This document shows positions 1 to 9,431 of a stretch of DNA of 64,000 nucleotides, piece after piece. A program made the translations under genes and the position numbers. The stretch spans positions 38,948 to 102,947 of IMG/VR virus record IMGVR_UViG_3300033145_001136. The stretch is one strand, 5' to 3'. Source of the stretch: a virus. The notes under the pieces are model-generated. The model worked only from the letters and a program-made list of their open reading frames with translations. It was not told the origin of the DNA and did no database searches. Positions within the stretch are counted from its first letter, which is position 1, and each line of letters opens with the position of its first letter.

Positions 1-458
1 TTTTTAGATATAGTAAATACAGCACACTTACGTTTCTGTGTCTTAAATATTCCAAGCGATTTGGCATCAATTATTTCCGTAATCTTCGGAGTAGGCTTTG
101 CATCATCCTGTAATTCAACTTTGGCAATCGTTCTGGCTGCTAAAGATTTGTCATGTTTGGTTTCGTTTTGTGCTTGTTTAAACGAATTTGGCACAACACC
201 CTTAGCAATTTGTTTAAGTGTGTCAAGCATTAAATTATATTTAGATTTAAACTCCGCCCCTGATTTTGTACCAACATCTGGTATGCTAAGTCTTATTTGC
301 AACGTTAAATCTATTGCAGACCCTTCCTCGGAAACCTCGATTTTTTTAATAATATCAGATTTTTCCATTGCTGGCTTCAGTGCTTTTTTCGCTGTTTTCT
401 TTATTCCTTTCTTATTATCGCTTGGCAAATGTCTTGCCTTACCCCCTGAAATTGGCAT
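1..458 (-). CDS. Unknown protein, 3' end outside the window
   Basis: An open frame begins with ATG at 458 and runs off the left edge with no stop, giving at least 152 residues. The N-terminus is very Lys-rich (about residues 7-40), followed by a mixed charged and hydrophobic region with no motif I recognise. The start lies 3 bases beyond the stop of the glycosyltransferase gene, so it continues the same minus-strand operon. Function unknown. A basic N-terminus would fit nucleic-acid or structural binding, but that is only a guess. Confidence 0.7.
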   Translation of the reverse strand, partial: MPISGGKARHLPSDNKKGIKKTAKKALKPAMEKSDIIKKIEVSEEGSAIDLTLQIRLSIPDVGTKSGAEFKSKYNLMLDTLKQIAKGVVPNSFKQAQNETKHDKSLAARTIAKVELQDDAKPTPKITEIIDAKSLGIFKTQKRKCAVFTISK

Positions 459-460
459 TC

Positions 461-1393
461 TTATACCTCTCTATACATTATTTGGTTAAATATACTATGT
501 GGAGTTAGTTCATTCATACACACATATTCACTACAAGTATCCCACCTAGAAGTGTACTGACATGGCGCACAATCTAAGCTAACTCGCAAAATCTCTGCAT
601 TTGGTTCTAGTGGTCTATTTTTAACAAGTGATGTGGGCCCCCATATGAAAAAGGTTTTTATTCCCAATACTGATGCCATATGTCCTGGCCCACAATCATT
701 CGCTATAACATAGTCGCATTGTGACAGTACATGAGAAGTTTGAAACAAAGTATATTTTCCTATACGATTATGTATAACCGCAAAAGCATCCCCCTCTATG
801 GTGGCATTATAGGCATGGTAGTCGTCAAAATCCTCGTGTTCTCCCCCAATAATAATAACTTTGTGTCCATCGCGCTGCAATAGCTCTGCAAGTTCTGCAA
901 AATGGGGCCATTTCTTACGTCCCCACTGCCAATCTGAGCGACCACCAGGTATTAAGCCGACTATTTTCTTAAATGGTTCTTGTCCATCTTCATAATCGAA
1001 CGTTTCCCCACTATTCGATGTGAGTAGTGCCATGTTTCTTGGTGGCATTTCCCCTACATACCCCAACAATCTTACCGCATCTAGATTGGATTCTGTTTCA
1101 TGGATCTGTGTAACCCTATCTCTCGGTGCCCTTACTATGCGATCGTATTTGTATCCTTTTAATTCCTCATCAGCATGAAAAATGGATTGCACCACTAAGT
1201 CATACTGTGTATGTGATGGTTGCTCACCGGTTTTGTATGTATTATTACACAAACCGATCCATAATTCAGGAAATTCTGTGAGCACATCAATACTATTAGA
1301 TGGAGCAGGGAACACCATGTGTAGCGCAGCTACTGCTGGAGAAGCGTTAAGATTATTCCCTATGCCCGATACAGAATGGTATAATATCTTCAT
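461..1393 (-). CDS. Glycosyltransferase family 9 (heptosyltransferase-like)
   Basis: A 310-residue protein with the fold signature of ADP-heptose:LPS heptosyltransferases (GT9). The N-terminal half starts MKILYHSVSGIGN, matching the family's G-[IL]GD-like donor-site loop. The C-terminal half has GLIPGGRSDWQWGRKKWP, the family's Gx-GG/AxxxKxWP element, then VIIIGGEHE and the nucleotide-sugar site motif YVIANDCGPGHMASVLG. Known members transfer a sugar from an NDP-sugar onto lipopolysaccharide or related acceptors; the phage acceptor is unknown. With the two GT2-domain proteins at 23.5-28.4 kb it makes three glycosyltransferases in this window. A GGGA about 9 bases upstream supports the ATG at 1393. 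Confidence 0.82.
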   Translation of the reverse strand: MKILYHSVSGIGNNLNASPAVAALHMVFPAPSNSIDVLTEFPELWIGLCNNTYKTGEQPSHTQYDLVVQSIFHADEELKGYKYDRIVRAPRDRVTQIHETESNLDAVRLLGYVGEMPPRNMALLTSNSGETFDYEDGQEPFKKIVGLIPGGRSDWQWGRKKWPHFAELAELLQRDGHKVIIIGGEHEDFDDYHAYNATIEGDAFAVIHNRIGKYTLFQTSHVLSQCDYVIANDCGPGHMASVLGIKTFFIWGPTSLVKNRPLEPNAEILRVSLDCAPCQYTSRWDTCSEYVCMNELTPHSIFNQIMYREV

Positions 1394-1438
1394 ATTTAAG
1401 TATCCCAGAAAGCCAGAGGATTCCCCAGAAATGGCCCC

Positions 1439-1684
1439 TTACCAAATGTTGGGAGCTGGCCTACTAGCTTTCTCCTCTTCTTTCTCATCCTCTTCATCAA
1501 CGAGAGGCGTAACCTCATGGATATCCATAGAAACCGGCTCGTCCTCGAGAATTGGTTCGCTATCCTTAAGAATCTTTTTTGCCTCCGCAATCAATAGTGC
1601 AAATGCATTTTTACACGTCTTGAATGCCATCGGCGTATTCATTCCAGCCACTTTTTTCACAAATACTTCGAACTTGTCTTCCAT
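1439..1684 (-). CDS. Small acidic protein of unknown function
   Basis: 81 residues. The N-terminal half is Lys/Phe-rich and probably helical; the C-terminal half is strongly acidic (PLVDEEDEKEEEK), ending in a Pro-rich tail. Its ATG shares one base with the TAA of the Mre11-Rad50 gene (TAATG), so translation is probably coupled. Another frame in the same place (1396-1590) is a shadow. No family recognised. Confidence 0.7.
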   Translation of the reverse strand: MEDKFEVFVKKVAGMNTPMAFKTCKNAFALLIAEAKKILKDSEPILEDEPVSMDIHEVTPLVDEEDEKEEEKASRPAPNIW

Positions 1685-4600
1685 TAGTTTGCTCCCTTTT
1701 TATCTATGTAACTTACCTTGTGTCGCATATTAACAACAGTTACTCGATCGAACATGTGATGGTACTCTGCAATGTCACAGTGAGTAATCAAATAAATAAA
1801 AATACCATACATTTCTTTTAACATGTGTAGTAGACTTACCAACTGCATTCTATCATGTTCATCGAGATTTCCCACTCCCTCGTCCATAAATAATATCGGT
1901 AGCGTGATGGCCTTACGATTTATTAACATAATCGATAAAGCCAATCTTATAGATATATCGATCCATAGCCCCTCTCCACCCGAGAATTCCTCCAACATTC
2001 TCTCTACACCATTTACTGATGCGATAATCTTGAATGTGTCCATCCATTTTAAATTACCAGCTTCATCCTTAACCGTTTTCGCCTGCTCTCGTACCACAAT
2101 GGAAACCTGCTCATCTCTTCCAACATAATCCAGGAAACCATTTGCAATCGTTTCTACCGCAACTGACGCGTTTTCTATAATATAAGACTGTATTCCATCT
2201 GGCCCAAATACGCCATAAAGTTCTTGGAATATATCCCGAAGGTATTCGGCCTCTTCAATAGCTGTTCTATGCCCCTCGATATCTTCACGTGTCTTCTCGA
2301 TAGTTTCTAGTCGTCCTTCGATATGTCCCTGTTCACGCTCCGCATCCCGTCTGGCAGCCACATATGTGCTATGTTTGGACTTTGCCGCAACAAGCTTGTT
2401 CTCTATAGTATGAAGCTTGTCAGCAAATTCTTCCATCATTTGTGTTTCATCAGCCATAGTGTCAGCCAAAGCATCAACCTTGACACCAATCTCTGCTTCT
2501 TCTGCTTCTACCGTAGCAAGCGATTCCTCTATGTCTACTTTGCGCTCTCGTGCCTGTTGTACCGCTATCTCAGATTTCCCCTTATCTCTACGCCAATTTT
2601 CAATGTCTACCACTCTCTTATCAAATGCATTTGTTGCAAACTGAACTTCGCGTAATTGGGTTTCAACTTCGGAAAGTTTATCGATAACTGATTGGAGTTC
2701 AACCTCAATATCTCCTTTTGTTTGTTCAGCTTCAGTTAAAATCTTCTGTCTCCCTGTCAATAGTTCGGTAAATACACTGTCATCCAACCCCTCTCTACCA
2801 CAAGTTGGGCATTCTTCTTCTTGTGCTTTTTCGGTATCTCGTAATCTAGCCTGTGCCTTGCCGATATCATTTTCTATTGTTACTAATCGTTTATTTATAT
2901 TGGACCGTTCACCCAATAGGCCATCATGCATCACTGTTAATTCTTGCCCTGTAGCCTTTAGATCATCTATATTTTCTTCCTGTTTATGCTCAAGTTCTAA
3001 CCTAGCCAATGTACTGGTTGCAGAATCTATAGCCTCCTGCCATTCTTGTATTTCTTTGCTAACATCCTGCCGTCTAACATTAAATCCGGCAATATCACTT
3101 ATTAAACATTCCCGTGTACTTTGTAACTCGTTAAAATCAGCTATCTTAGTCTTTATCTCTTGCATATCCTTTTTAGTATCAAGTAAATCTGCTTCTACTT
3201 CTTCTACTTCTTTCTCCGCCATCTCCACTGCCAAGCCAGTGTCTCGTAATTTTAAAACCATTTCTGCAAGTTCTTTGCGCAAATCTTCCTCTACCTCTTG
3301 CCCAAGTAGTGTCTCAAGGGCCTCTAGCTGCCCCATACGTACCTTCAGCTTGTCATTTACAACATCGCGTTGTCCCTTAGCTATGCTTCGATATATGGGC
3401 CAAACATTAGCGTCCGGGAGCATGTTCATGAACTTCTCTTTAGCAACCGCATTCTCCAACCCCGAGAACCGATCGAATTCATTCTGCTCCAGCCATAGCG
3501 AATGCCTTATGGTATCCGCCGACATACCCAAATATTGTATTATTTCCTGCTCTGTCTCGTCTATTTTATGACAAGTGGTGATCTTACCCGATACAGTTAA
3601 CTTAGTAGATTTATCTCTCGTTCTACGTCGTTTGATTGTTGTCCCATCCATAAACACAATTTCAACCTGCATATAGTCTTGAAAATCCCTAATAAGATGA
3701 TCACCAGCAGGATATTTCCTTGTACCTGGCCCCGTCCCGAACAAACACCACATAATCGAACCAATGATGGTAGATTTACCAGAACCAATGCTTTTAGTCG
3801 GGTCACCATTTATCATTCCAACTATTAAGTTTACCATTGGCCTACCTTCATTTTCCTCAAAGGTAAGTCGTTGATTTTCACCATACGATCTATAATTACT
3901 GATGATTATTTCTACAATCGGGCTAACATCGCGAACATCGGAATATAGGGTGGGAACATCTCCATGTTTCCCATCTATAATTTCGTGTCCAAGCATAAGT
4001 ACATCATCCGATGCGCCCATATGAATATGATCCATATATGATACAAATGCGTCTGTTGGCGACTCCGTAGCACTAATATCTACATCCCGTACTTCTTTTG
4101 TCCCAAGCTTCTTGATCTTATAATCTAGCTTACGTGATTTCTTTTGTGCATCTCGTATTAACTGATGTAATTCCAAACTTCGACTTTCCTGCTCAGTACA
4201 ATCCAACGTTAAATATGTATCTGGCATCCCTTCCATTGTCTCTACAAAAATGCGCGCATCAACAAGCGTACCATCAAAACGAGTCGCAGGGTGTAGTTTC
4301 AACGACTCCGATCCGATTACACCATCATCTATCGTCACAAATCGCTTAGATTGATCCCATTCAGACTTATTTGATCGTATCAATGAACCCGTATACAAAA
4401 TTGGTAAATGATCATCAATCGTCTGTGGCGTATGAATGTCTCCCAGAACCACACCGATACAGCTCTTTTGTTGTGAATTTTTAATCGCTTTAGTTACACG
4501 CAATATGTCTTTTGCCGATAAATCTGCCTCATCAACCTTTCGTACTCCTGCAGGCACAGACGCCTCTTGTAATGGCGGGTTAGGGTGCGAAATTATGATG

Positions 4601-5085
4601 TATTTCCCACCTTCTGGTACGTGCTGTACCTGTTCCTTAAGCATGGATAACCATGCATCTGCATAGGTTGTATTCTCATACCTCTGCATAATATCTTTAG
4701 GAATGTGTGGAATAGCAACAACGTGATAATTATCGCCAGGAATAGTGTCAGGGAATGCGCACACATTAATACCGTTTACATCAAGTATTGCAAATTCAGT
4801 TACCGCATGTTCTAGATGATCTTTAAAATCGTGATTACCCGGGATAATCCAAATTTCCGAATACACCTCTCGCATATCCATCAGTTTCTTGTGCAAGGCT
4901 ATTTCTACCGACTTCGCTGGACGATATGATTGATATATGTCACCAGCTATAAATAAGCGCAGGCGTATATCACTACCTGCTGGCCTACGTTTTTTGCCAT
5001 ATTCGATGATCTGGTCTACTGCAGCAAGTTGGTCACCCAATTTTGCCGCCATAAAATGCCAGTCAGCAGTTATAACGTCAATCAT
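1684..5085 (-). CDS. Mre11-Rad50 (SbcD-SbcC) single-chain fusion nuclease/ATPase
   Basis: About 1133 residues carrying both halves of the Mre11-Rad50 recombination complex. Residues 1 to ~270 are a calcineurin-like phosphoesterase: TADWHF (DxH), FIAGDIY, IIPGNHD, IISHPN and GDIHTP supply the metal ligands. Residues ~395 onward are a Rad50/SbcC ATPase: Walker A IGSGKST near 433-438, long coiled coils, a zinc hook CPTC near 759-762, ABC signature FSGGE near 1034-1038, and Walker B LFMDEG near 1065-1070. In T4 these are two proteins (gp47, gp46) and in bacteria SbcD and SbcC. Expected role is end processing of double-strand breaks for recombination-dependent replication. The ATG at 5085 is chosen because AAGGAG lies just upstream. 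It overlaps dnaE by 8 bases. Confidence 0.9.
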   Translation of the reverse strand: MIDVITADWHFMAAKLGDQLAAVDQIIEYGKKRRPAGSDIRLRLFIAGDIYQSYRPAKSVEIALHKKLMDMREVYSEIWIIPGNHDFKDHLEHAVTEFAILDVNGINVCAFPDTIPGDNYHVVAIPHIPKDIMQRYENTTYADAWLSMLKEQVQHVPEGGKYIIISHPNPPLQEASVPAGVRKVDEADLSAKDILRVTKAIKNSQQKSCIGVVLGDIHTPQTIDDHLPILYTGSLIRSNKSEWDQSKRFVTIDDGVIGSESLKLHPATRFDGTLVDARIFVETMEGMPDTYLTLDCTEQESRSLELHQLIRDAQKKSRKLDYKIKKLGTKEVRDVDISATESPTDAFVSYMDHIHMGASDDVLMLGHEIIDGKHGDVPTLYSDVRDVSPIVEIIISNYRSYGENQRLTFEENEGRPMVNLIVGMINGDPTKSIGSGKSTIIGSIMWCLFGTGPGTRKYPAGDHLIRDFQDYMQVEIVFMDGTTIKRRRTRDKSTKLTVSGKITTCHKIDETEQEIIQYLGMSADTIRHSLWLEQNEFDRFSGLENAVAKEKFMNMLPDANVWPIYRSIAKGQRDVVNDKLKVRMGQLEALETLLGQEVEEDLRKELAEMVLKLRDTGLAVEMAEKEVEEVEADLLDTKKDMQEIKTKIADFNELQSTRECLISDIAGFNVRRQDVSKEIQEWQEAIDSATSTLARLELEHKQEENIDDLKATGQELTVMHDGLLGERSNINKRLVTIENDIGKAQARLRDTEKAQEEECPTCGREGLDDSVFTELLTGRQKILTEAEQTKGDIEVELQSVIDKLSEVETQLREVQFATNAFDKRVVDIENWRRDKGKSEIAVQQARERKVDIEESLATVEAEEAEIGVKVDALADTMADETQMMEEFADKLHTIENKLVAAKSKHSTYVAARRDAEREQGHIEGRLETIEKTREDIEGHRTAIEEAEYLRDIFQELYGVFGPDGIQSYIIENASVAVETIANGFLDYVGRDEQVSIVVREQAKTVKDEAGNLKWMDTFKIIASVNGVERMLEEFSGGEGLWIDISIRLALSIMLINRKAITLPILFMDEGVGNLDEHDRMQLVSLLHMLKEMYGIFIYLITHCDIAEYHHMFDRVTVVNMRHKVSYIDKKGAN

Positions 5086-8000
5086 AGCTCTCCTTCTTAT
5101 CGATAAGTGGTTTCCCGGCAAGCTCTGTACCATCCGTCAAGTCCCACGCTTCAAATCGGTCCCATGTAGAGAATGTTTTCGAACCTTTAAATTCCCCTAT
5201 TGTTCCTATTAGTAGGTATGGCTCCCCTGTTCTAAATTTTCCTGCGTATCTATCTTTTGTTTTTCCAAAGATTACTATTTCTAATGTATCCATGGAATCA
5301 CCGATATTAATACGCATACATGGGTTACCCTTTGCCGACACAAATTCGGTCGTTTTGTCCACAATACCCATGATCCCCACTGCCATGGCCAAATTTTGTT
5401 CCTCAATTTCGTGCATATCAATAATGTCCATGTCCTTTACTCTTATTATTTCTTCTGCGCGATCATCATATAGTGACAGTCTATCATCTTCCTTACCACA
5501 ATTTACCCCTAACATATCTACTTCGAATCGTAACAGTATCTCCGGTATGTATTCTGGCTCATCCTCATACTTCGAGAAAGCCTCCCCCATGTCCTCCCAC
5601 GCAAGTCCCCCTGTTCTGTATTTATCTTTTTTCGAATAATTAATGATTCTATCTAATACAGGTTGCGTTACTTTATCGGGCTTACCACTCTGTTGAATAA
5701 GTTCTTCCCTAAGTATTGAAAATAGTGTAATCGGCTTGCTCCTACCTCGCGGCAACCCACGGAAACACCCCGCTTTTAATAACGCCACTTTGACAGTCTT
5801 ATTACATAGTTTGGCCGAAATCCGTCGTGAAAAGTCTAGGAAATCTAGAAAATCTCCCCTGTCCTCGCGTTCTTCTATAATAGCGTTACAGGCTGCTTCC
5901 CCAACCCCCTTAATAGCGCGTAATCCAATAGTAACGCTATCTGCTTCAAATGTTGTATGTGCCTGTGCAGTATTAATTGCTGGCGGCAAAAGCTCACCCT
6001 GGTCTAGCGTTTTTATTAATCGTTTAATTTCCTTATAGGCCCGCAATTGTTCATCCGATTTACCTTCGTATGAATTTAGCTCTGCTACCATATATGCCAG
6101 TGGGTAGTGCGCCTTAAGATAGGCGGTGGCGTAAGTTATTAGAGAATATCCGACGGCATGGCTGAGATTCCAATTATAGGCGGCTGATGGCTTAATGTCT
6201 TCAAATACCTGTTTTGCCAATACCCCGTTTTTCCCCCTGGCTACAGCCCTCTTCAAGAAAATCTCTCCCTCTGCATCCATATCTGCTTTGACTTTTTTGC
6301 CAATAATTCTCCTTAAATTATCTGCCTCATCATCGGTATACCCAGCAATTACCTTGGCCGCTTCCATAATCTGCTCTTGGTATAACATAATCCCATATGT
6401 ATCTTTAAATATTTCTTCTAGCTCTGGGTGTATGTATTTGATCTTGGTTGAATCATGTCTACGTTCTATGTAATTGGCCGAAGCACCCGATTCTATCGCC
6501 CCCGTACGGTGTAGTGCATTTAAAGCCACAAGCAATTCAAATGTATCCGTATCCAATTGTTTTGCCATGTGTCTAAATCCAGGCGATGACAGTTGAAATA
6601 TATGCTTGGTCTCACCCGACTTAATCAAATCAAATGTTTTCTTGTCATCAAGTGGCATTCGCCACGGAGCACCAGTCGGCAAACCCCCGTATTGCTCAGC
6701 TATGATCCCCATTGCAGCATAGATTACGTCTATTGTGCGCAAGCCAAGCAAATCGAGCTTAACAAACCCCAAGTCCTCTATATCATGCATATCTACTTGC
6801 GTAACCTCGGTGGGATCTTTACTACTTGTTTTAGCCATCGAAACAAATTTGTCTAAATCTTCGTTAGTAATAACCACCGCAGCAGCATGCTTACCAAGTG
6901 ATTTTGGCGTCCCGGTTATTGCCTCGGCATACTCCACCCATCTAACTTTCGTTAATGGTTCGCGTCCTTGTACAAGCCGCCTATTTTCTGTCACCTCCTC
7001 TAAGAAAGTGACCTCTCGCTTTTCCATATCAGTAAGTACTGAATTGCCCTTGTCCCTCATTGATTGGATCGTTGTTCCCGGCTCTTCTGGAACTCGCTTG
7101 GTCATCTCGTTGGCATATGTAAATCCCAACTCATACCCCCGCGCTACCTCCTTAATCGCCAACTTTGCACCATAGGTATTGAATGTACCAATATGCGCCA
7201 CCATCGCACCTTTAAATAGCTCTTCTAAATACTTAAGGCATTTCCCTCTAACTTCACCCCCAACATCAATGTCAATGTCCGGGAGTGTTACTCTCGATTT
7301 GTTAAGAAATCTTTCAAACGAGAGTTTATATTCGATAGGGTCCACGACAGTAATATTGAGGAGGTACACAACAAGACTCCCCGAACAACTTCCCCGGCCA
7401 GGCCCAACAGGAATGTTGTTTTCACCTGCCCATTTGACGAAATCCCAGAACGTGAGGAAGTAGTCTGCGAATCCAAGCTCATTGATAACCCTCAATTCTT
7501 TCTCTAATCGCTCTCTGTATACATCCTGATCTTTAGTAGCGATATGATTAAATGTAATATCCCAGTTATCTTCACAAATCTTCCGCAAAAGATCCTGCGC
7601 TGTCAACCCAGTTGGCACCTTTGGGTATTGTGGCATATATTTACCCGGCACGCGCTCAACCTCATAGTCTTCTACCCTATCGGCAATATATGCAGTATTA
7701 GTTAGCCATTCCTCCGGTATATCTCCCTTCTCGAGTAGTTCATCAACAGTCTTCATCCAAAATTCATTATGTTCATACATCATTCGATTAGACTTGTCCG
7801 CCCAAATGTTTTTACCGGTCCGTACCGCCAACAAAAGATCCTGTCGCCAATAATCCTCTTCCGTCATATAGTGCACGTCATTAGTCAAAATAATCGGCAC
7901 ATTTTTTAATTCTGGCGTATTTAATACAAACTCTCTTATTACATCTTCCTCTGTTATGCCATGCTTCATAAGCTCTATAAATACGTTGTCCTCACCAAAA

Positions 8001-8512
8001 TACTCCTTATATATTGAAATTAACTCTATTGCCCTTGCCCCATCCCCATCAATGATAGCACGCGCAAATTCACCCTGTATACACCCCGTACCAATGGCTA
8101 TCCCTTCTCCATGCTCTGCCATTAACGCATGATCAATCCGTCCCTGCATCCTATAATATCCATCACGAAATCCAAGTGTACTCAGTTTCATCAGGTTGTG
8201 ATACCCAATCTTATTCATGGCCCACATAGTCAAATGCCACGAGAACCGCTCAAGTTTTCCATCCGGTCCCTTATGGTATGATTTCTTATCCTGCCCTCCG
8301 ACCGCTATATATGCCTCCATCCCGGCTATGGGTTTAATCTTTGCTTTCTCACACGCCCAAATAAAGGATGGCATCGCAAACATGTTGCCATGCTCGGTCA
8401 CACAACACGCCTGTGGGTCAAATTGTTTTGCAGCTTCTATATATTCTTCTCGCTTCGCGACACCATCAAGAAGGCTATATACACTATGGTTGTGTAGGTG
8501 TACGAATCTCAC
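5078..8512 (-). CDS. dnaE: DNA polymerase III alpha subunit (C-family replicative polymerase)
   Basis: About 1144 residues, near the usual DnaE length of ~1160. An N-terminal PHP domain starts with RFVHLHNHSVYSLLDG. The palm has VGPGRGSCSGSLVVYLL and the catalytic PDIDID near residues 411-416, with the third acidic residue in VKLDLLGL. YLKAHYPLAYM, a helix-hairpin-helix (LRAIKGVGEAA) and a C-terminal OB-fold (AVGIMGIVDKTTEF) follow in canonical order. It would copy the phage genome. The start is uncertain: GTG at 8512 sits 9 bases from GGAGG, while TTG at 8518 is only 3 bases away, so I prefer GTG. The gene begins inside the 3' end of the repeat-HTH gene. A phage-owned PolIII alpha is less common than family A or B enzymes. 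Confidence 0.95.
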   Translation of the reverse strand: MRFVHLHNHSVYSLLDGVAKREEYIEAAKQFDPQACCVTEHGNMFAMPSFIWACEKAKIKPIAGMEAYIAVGGQDKKSYHKGPDGKLERFSWHLTMWAMNKIGYHNLMKLSTLGFRDGYYRMQGRIDHALMAEHGEGIAIGTGCIQGEFARAIIDGDGARAIELISIYKEYFGEDNVFIELMKHGITEEDVIREFVLNTPELKNVPIILTNDVHYMTEEDYWRQDLLLAVRTGKNIWADKSNRMMYEHNEFWMKTVDELLEKGDIPEEWLTNTAYIADRVEDYEVERVPGKYMPQYPKVPTGLTAQDLLRKICEDNWDITFNHIATKDQDVYRERLEKELRVINELGFADYFLTFWDFVKWAGENNIPVGPGRGSCSGSLVVYLLNITVVDPIEYKLSFERFLNKSRVTLPDIDIDVGGEVRGKCLKYLEELFKGAMVAHIGTFNTYGAKLAIKEVARGYELGFTYANEMTKRVPEEPGTTIQSMRDKGNSVLTDMEKREVTFLEEVTENRRLVQGREPLTKVRWVEYAEAITGTPKSLGKHAAAVVITNEDLDKFVSMAKTSSKDPTEVTQVDMHDIEDLGFVKLDLLGLRTIDVIYAAMGIIAEQYGGLPTGAPWRMPLDDKKTFDLIKSGETKHIFQLSSPGFRHMAKQLDTDTFELLVALNALHRTGAIESGASANYIERRHDSTKIKYIHPELEEIFKDTYGIMLYQEQIMEAAKVIAGYTDDEADNLRRIIGKKVKADMDAEGEIFLKRAVARGKNGVLAKQVFEDIKPSAAYNWNLSHAVGYSLITYATAYLKAHYPLAYMVAELNSYEGKSDEQLRAYKEIKRLIKTLDQGELLPPAINTAQAHTTFEADSVTIGLRAIKGVGEAACNAIIEEREDRGDFLDFLDFSRRISAKLCNKTVKVALLKAGCFRGLPRGRSKPITLFSILREELIQQSGKPDKVTQPVLDRIINYSKKDKYRTGGLAWEDMGEAFSKYEDEPEYIPEILLRFEVDMLGVNCGKEDDRLSLYDDRAEEIIRVKDMDIIDMHEIEEQNLAMAVGIMGIVDKTTEFVSAKGNPCMRINIGDSMDTLEIVIFGKTKDRYAGKFRTGEPYLLIGTIGEFKGSKTFSTWDRFEAWDLTDGTELAGKPLIDKKESYD

Positions 8513-9053
8513 GCCCAAGGTCCTCCATTAAATTTTTATAGGCCTTTTCCGAAAAATAACCCAGGCGCGGATTTGCGCCTGGTCTAGATTCAGACGTATC
8601 AACTAGCCTTACCTTACCCCTAATCACCGGCTGCCTGCCATGTCGCTGAAGCACCCTGGTTATCGTATCTCCAGTTACATCGTGTTTTCTAGCCAATTGT
8701 GCTCGCGTAGCCCCAATTTTATATTCGTAACAAATATCCTGCTCTTCTCTTGGTGTAAATCTATACCAATAATATCCAGCCTTACCATCACTTGTTATAA
8801 TGGCCCGCATATATCCCTTGACCTTTGCCTTAGTTTTTCTTGGACATGTGCCATGACGTTTAAGCACCCTAGAGATTGTACTTACCGACACTTCGTGTTT
8901 TTTAGCTAGCTGTAATCTCGTAATCCCCATCTTGTGTTCACAGCAAATATTCAGCTCTTCATTTGGCGTAAACCTATACCAGTAGCTCCCAAGCCTCCCA
9001 TTTTCCAGAGTAAGGACCCGCATATATCCTCTTACTTTAGTTTTGCCAGCCAT
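8484..9053 (-). CDS. Tandem-repeat helix-turn-helix protein
   Basis: 189 residues containing one ~60-residue unit twice. Unit 1 runs from GYMRVLTLENGR to VSTISRVLKRHG, unit 2 from GYMRAIITSDGK to GDTITRVLQRHG. Each unit has a YWYRFTP strand followed by a helix-turn-helix of the recombinase or homing-endonuclease accessory type (QLAKKHEVS.STISRVL). Probably DNA-binding, perhaps a repressor of the adjacent replication genes, or the DNA-recognition part of a lost homing nuclease. ATG at 9053 overlaps the upstream stop by one base (TAATG). Its last ~30 bases overlap the start of dnaE, which could couple the two translationally. Confidence 0.75.
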   Translation of the reverse strand: MAGKTKVRGYMRVLTLENGRLGSYWYRFTPNEELNICCEHKMGITRLQLAKKHEVSVSTISRVLKRHGTCPRKTKAKVKGYMRAIITSDGKAGYYWYRFTPREEQDICYEYKIGATRAQLARKHDVTGDTITRVLQRHGRQPVIRGKVRLVDTSESRPGANPRLGYFSEKAYKNLMEDLGREIRTPTQP

Positions 9054-9403
9054 TAGTTGATATACCACATCCCTTCGGGACGCTGTTCGGCCCAAGCCAG
9101 TAACGTTGCTATTGCGATACCGACATTCCCAGGTGTGGGTATCCAATAATCATCTGTCATTGGGTTTGTGCCTAGTTTCATCACTGCAGCCCGTAATTCT
9201 GGGATTGTGTCTTCTGCAAACCGCTCATGAAGTCCCCCAAAACTGAAACCTATCAAATGTGTAACTTCTGCATAATTATACGTTACATTAAGCCATGTTT
9301 CTGTGTATCCGCCGTCTACTGTTGTACCGCCACCTTCATGATGCGGTACATCTGTATATAGCCGCGCTTCTACTGGATCTCTAAGCTCAATATCCCAACT
9401 CAT
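9053..9403 (-). CDS. Conserved phage protein of unknown function
   Basis: 116 residues beginning MSWDIELRDPVE, with GGTTVDGGYTETWLNVTYNYAE and a C-terminal NVGIAIATLLAWAEQRPEG. Proteins of this general pattern recur in phage genomes without a known role. The start has GGGAGG eight bases upstream. No catalytic motif or membrane segment is visible. Confidence 0.75.
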   Translation of the reverse strand: MSWDIELRDPVEARLYTDVPHHEGGGTTVDGGYTETWLNVTYNYAEVTHLIGFSFGGLHERFAEDTIPELRAAVMKLGTNPMTDDYWIPTPGNVGIAIATLLAWAEQRPEGMWYIN

Positions 9404-9431
9404 TCAAATACCTCCCAAGCTTGATGACCAT

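Noticed and set aside
61-489. Plus-strand frame of 142 codons at the left edge
   Set aside because: It is antisense to the minus-strand gene 1-458, which fits the operon and has better gene-like composition.
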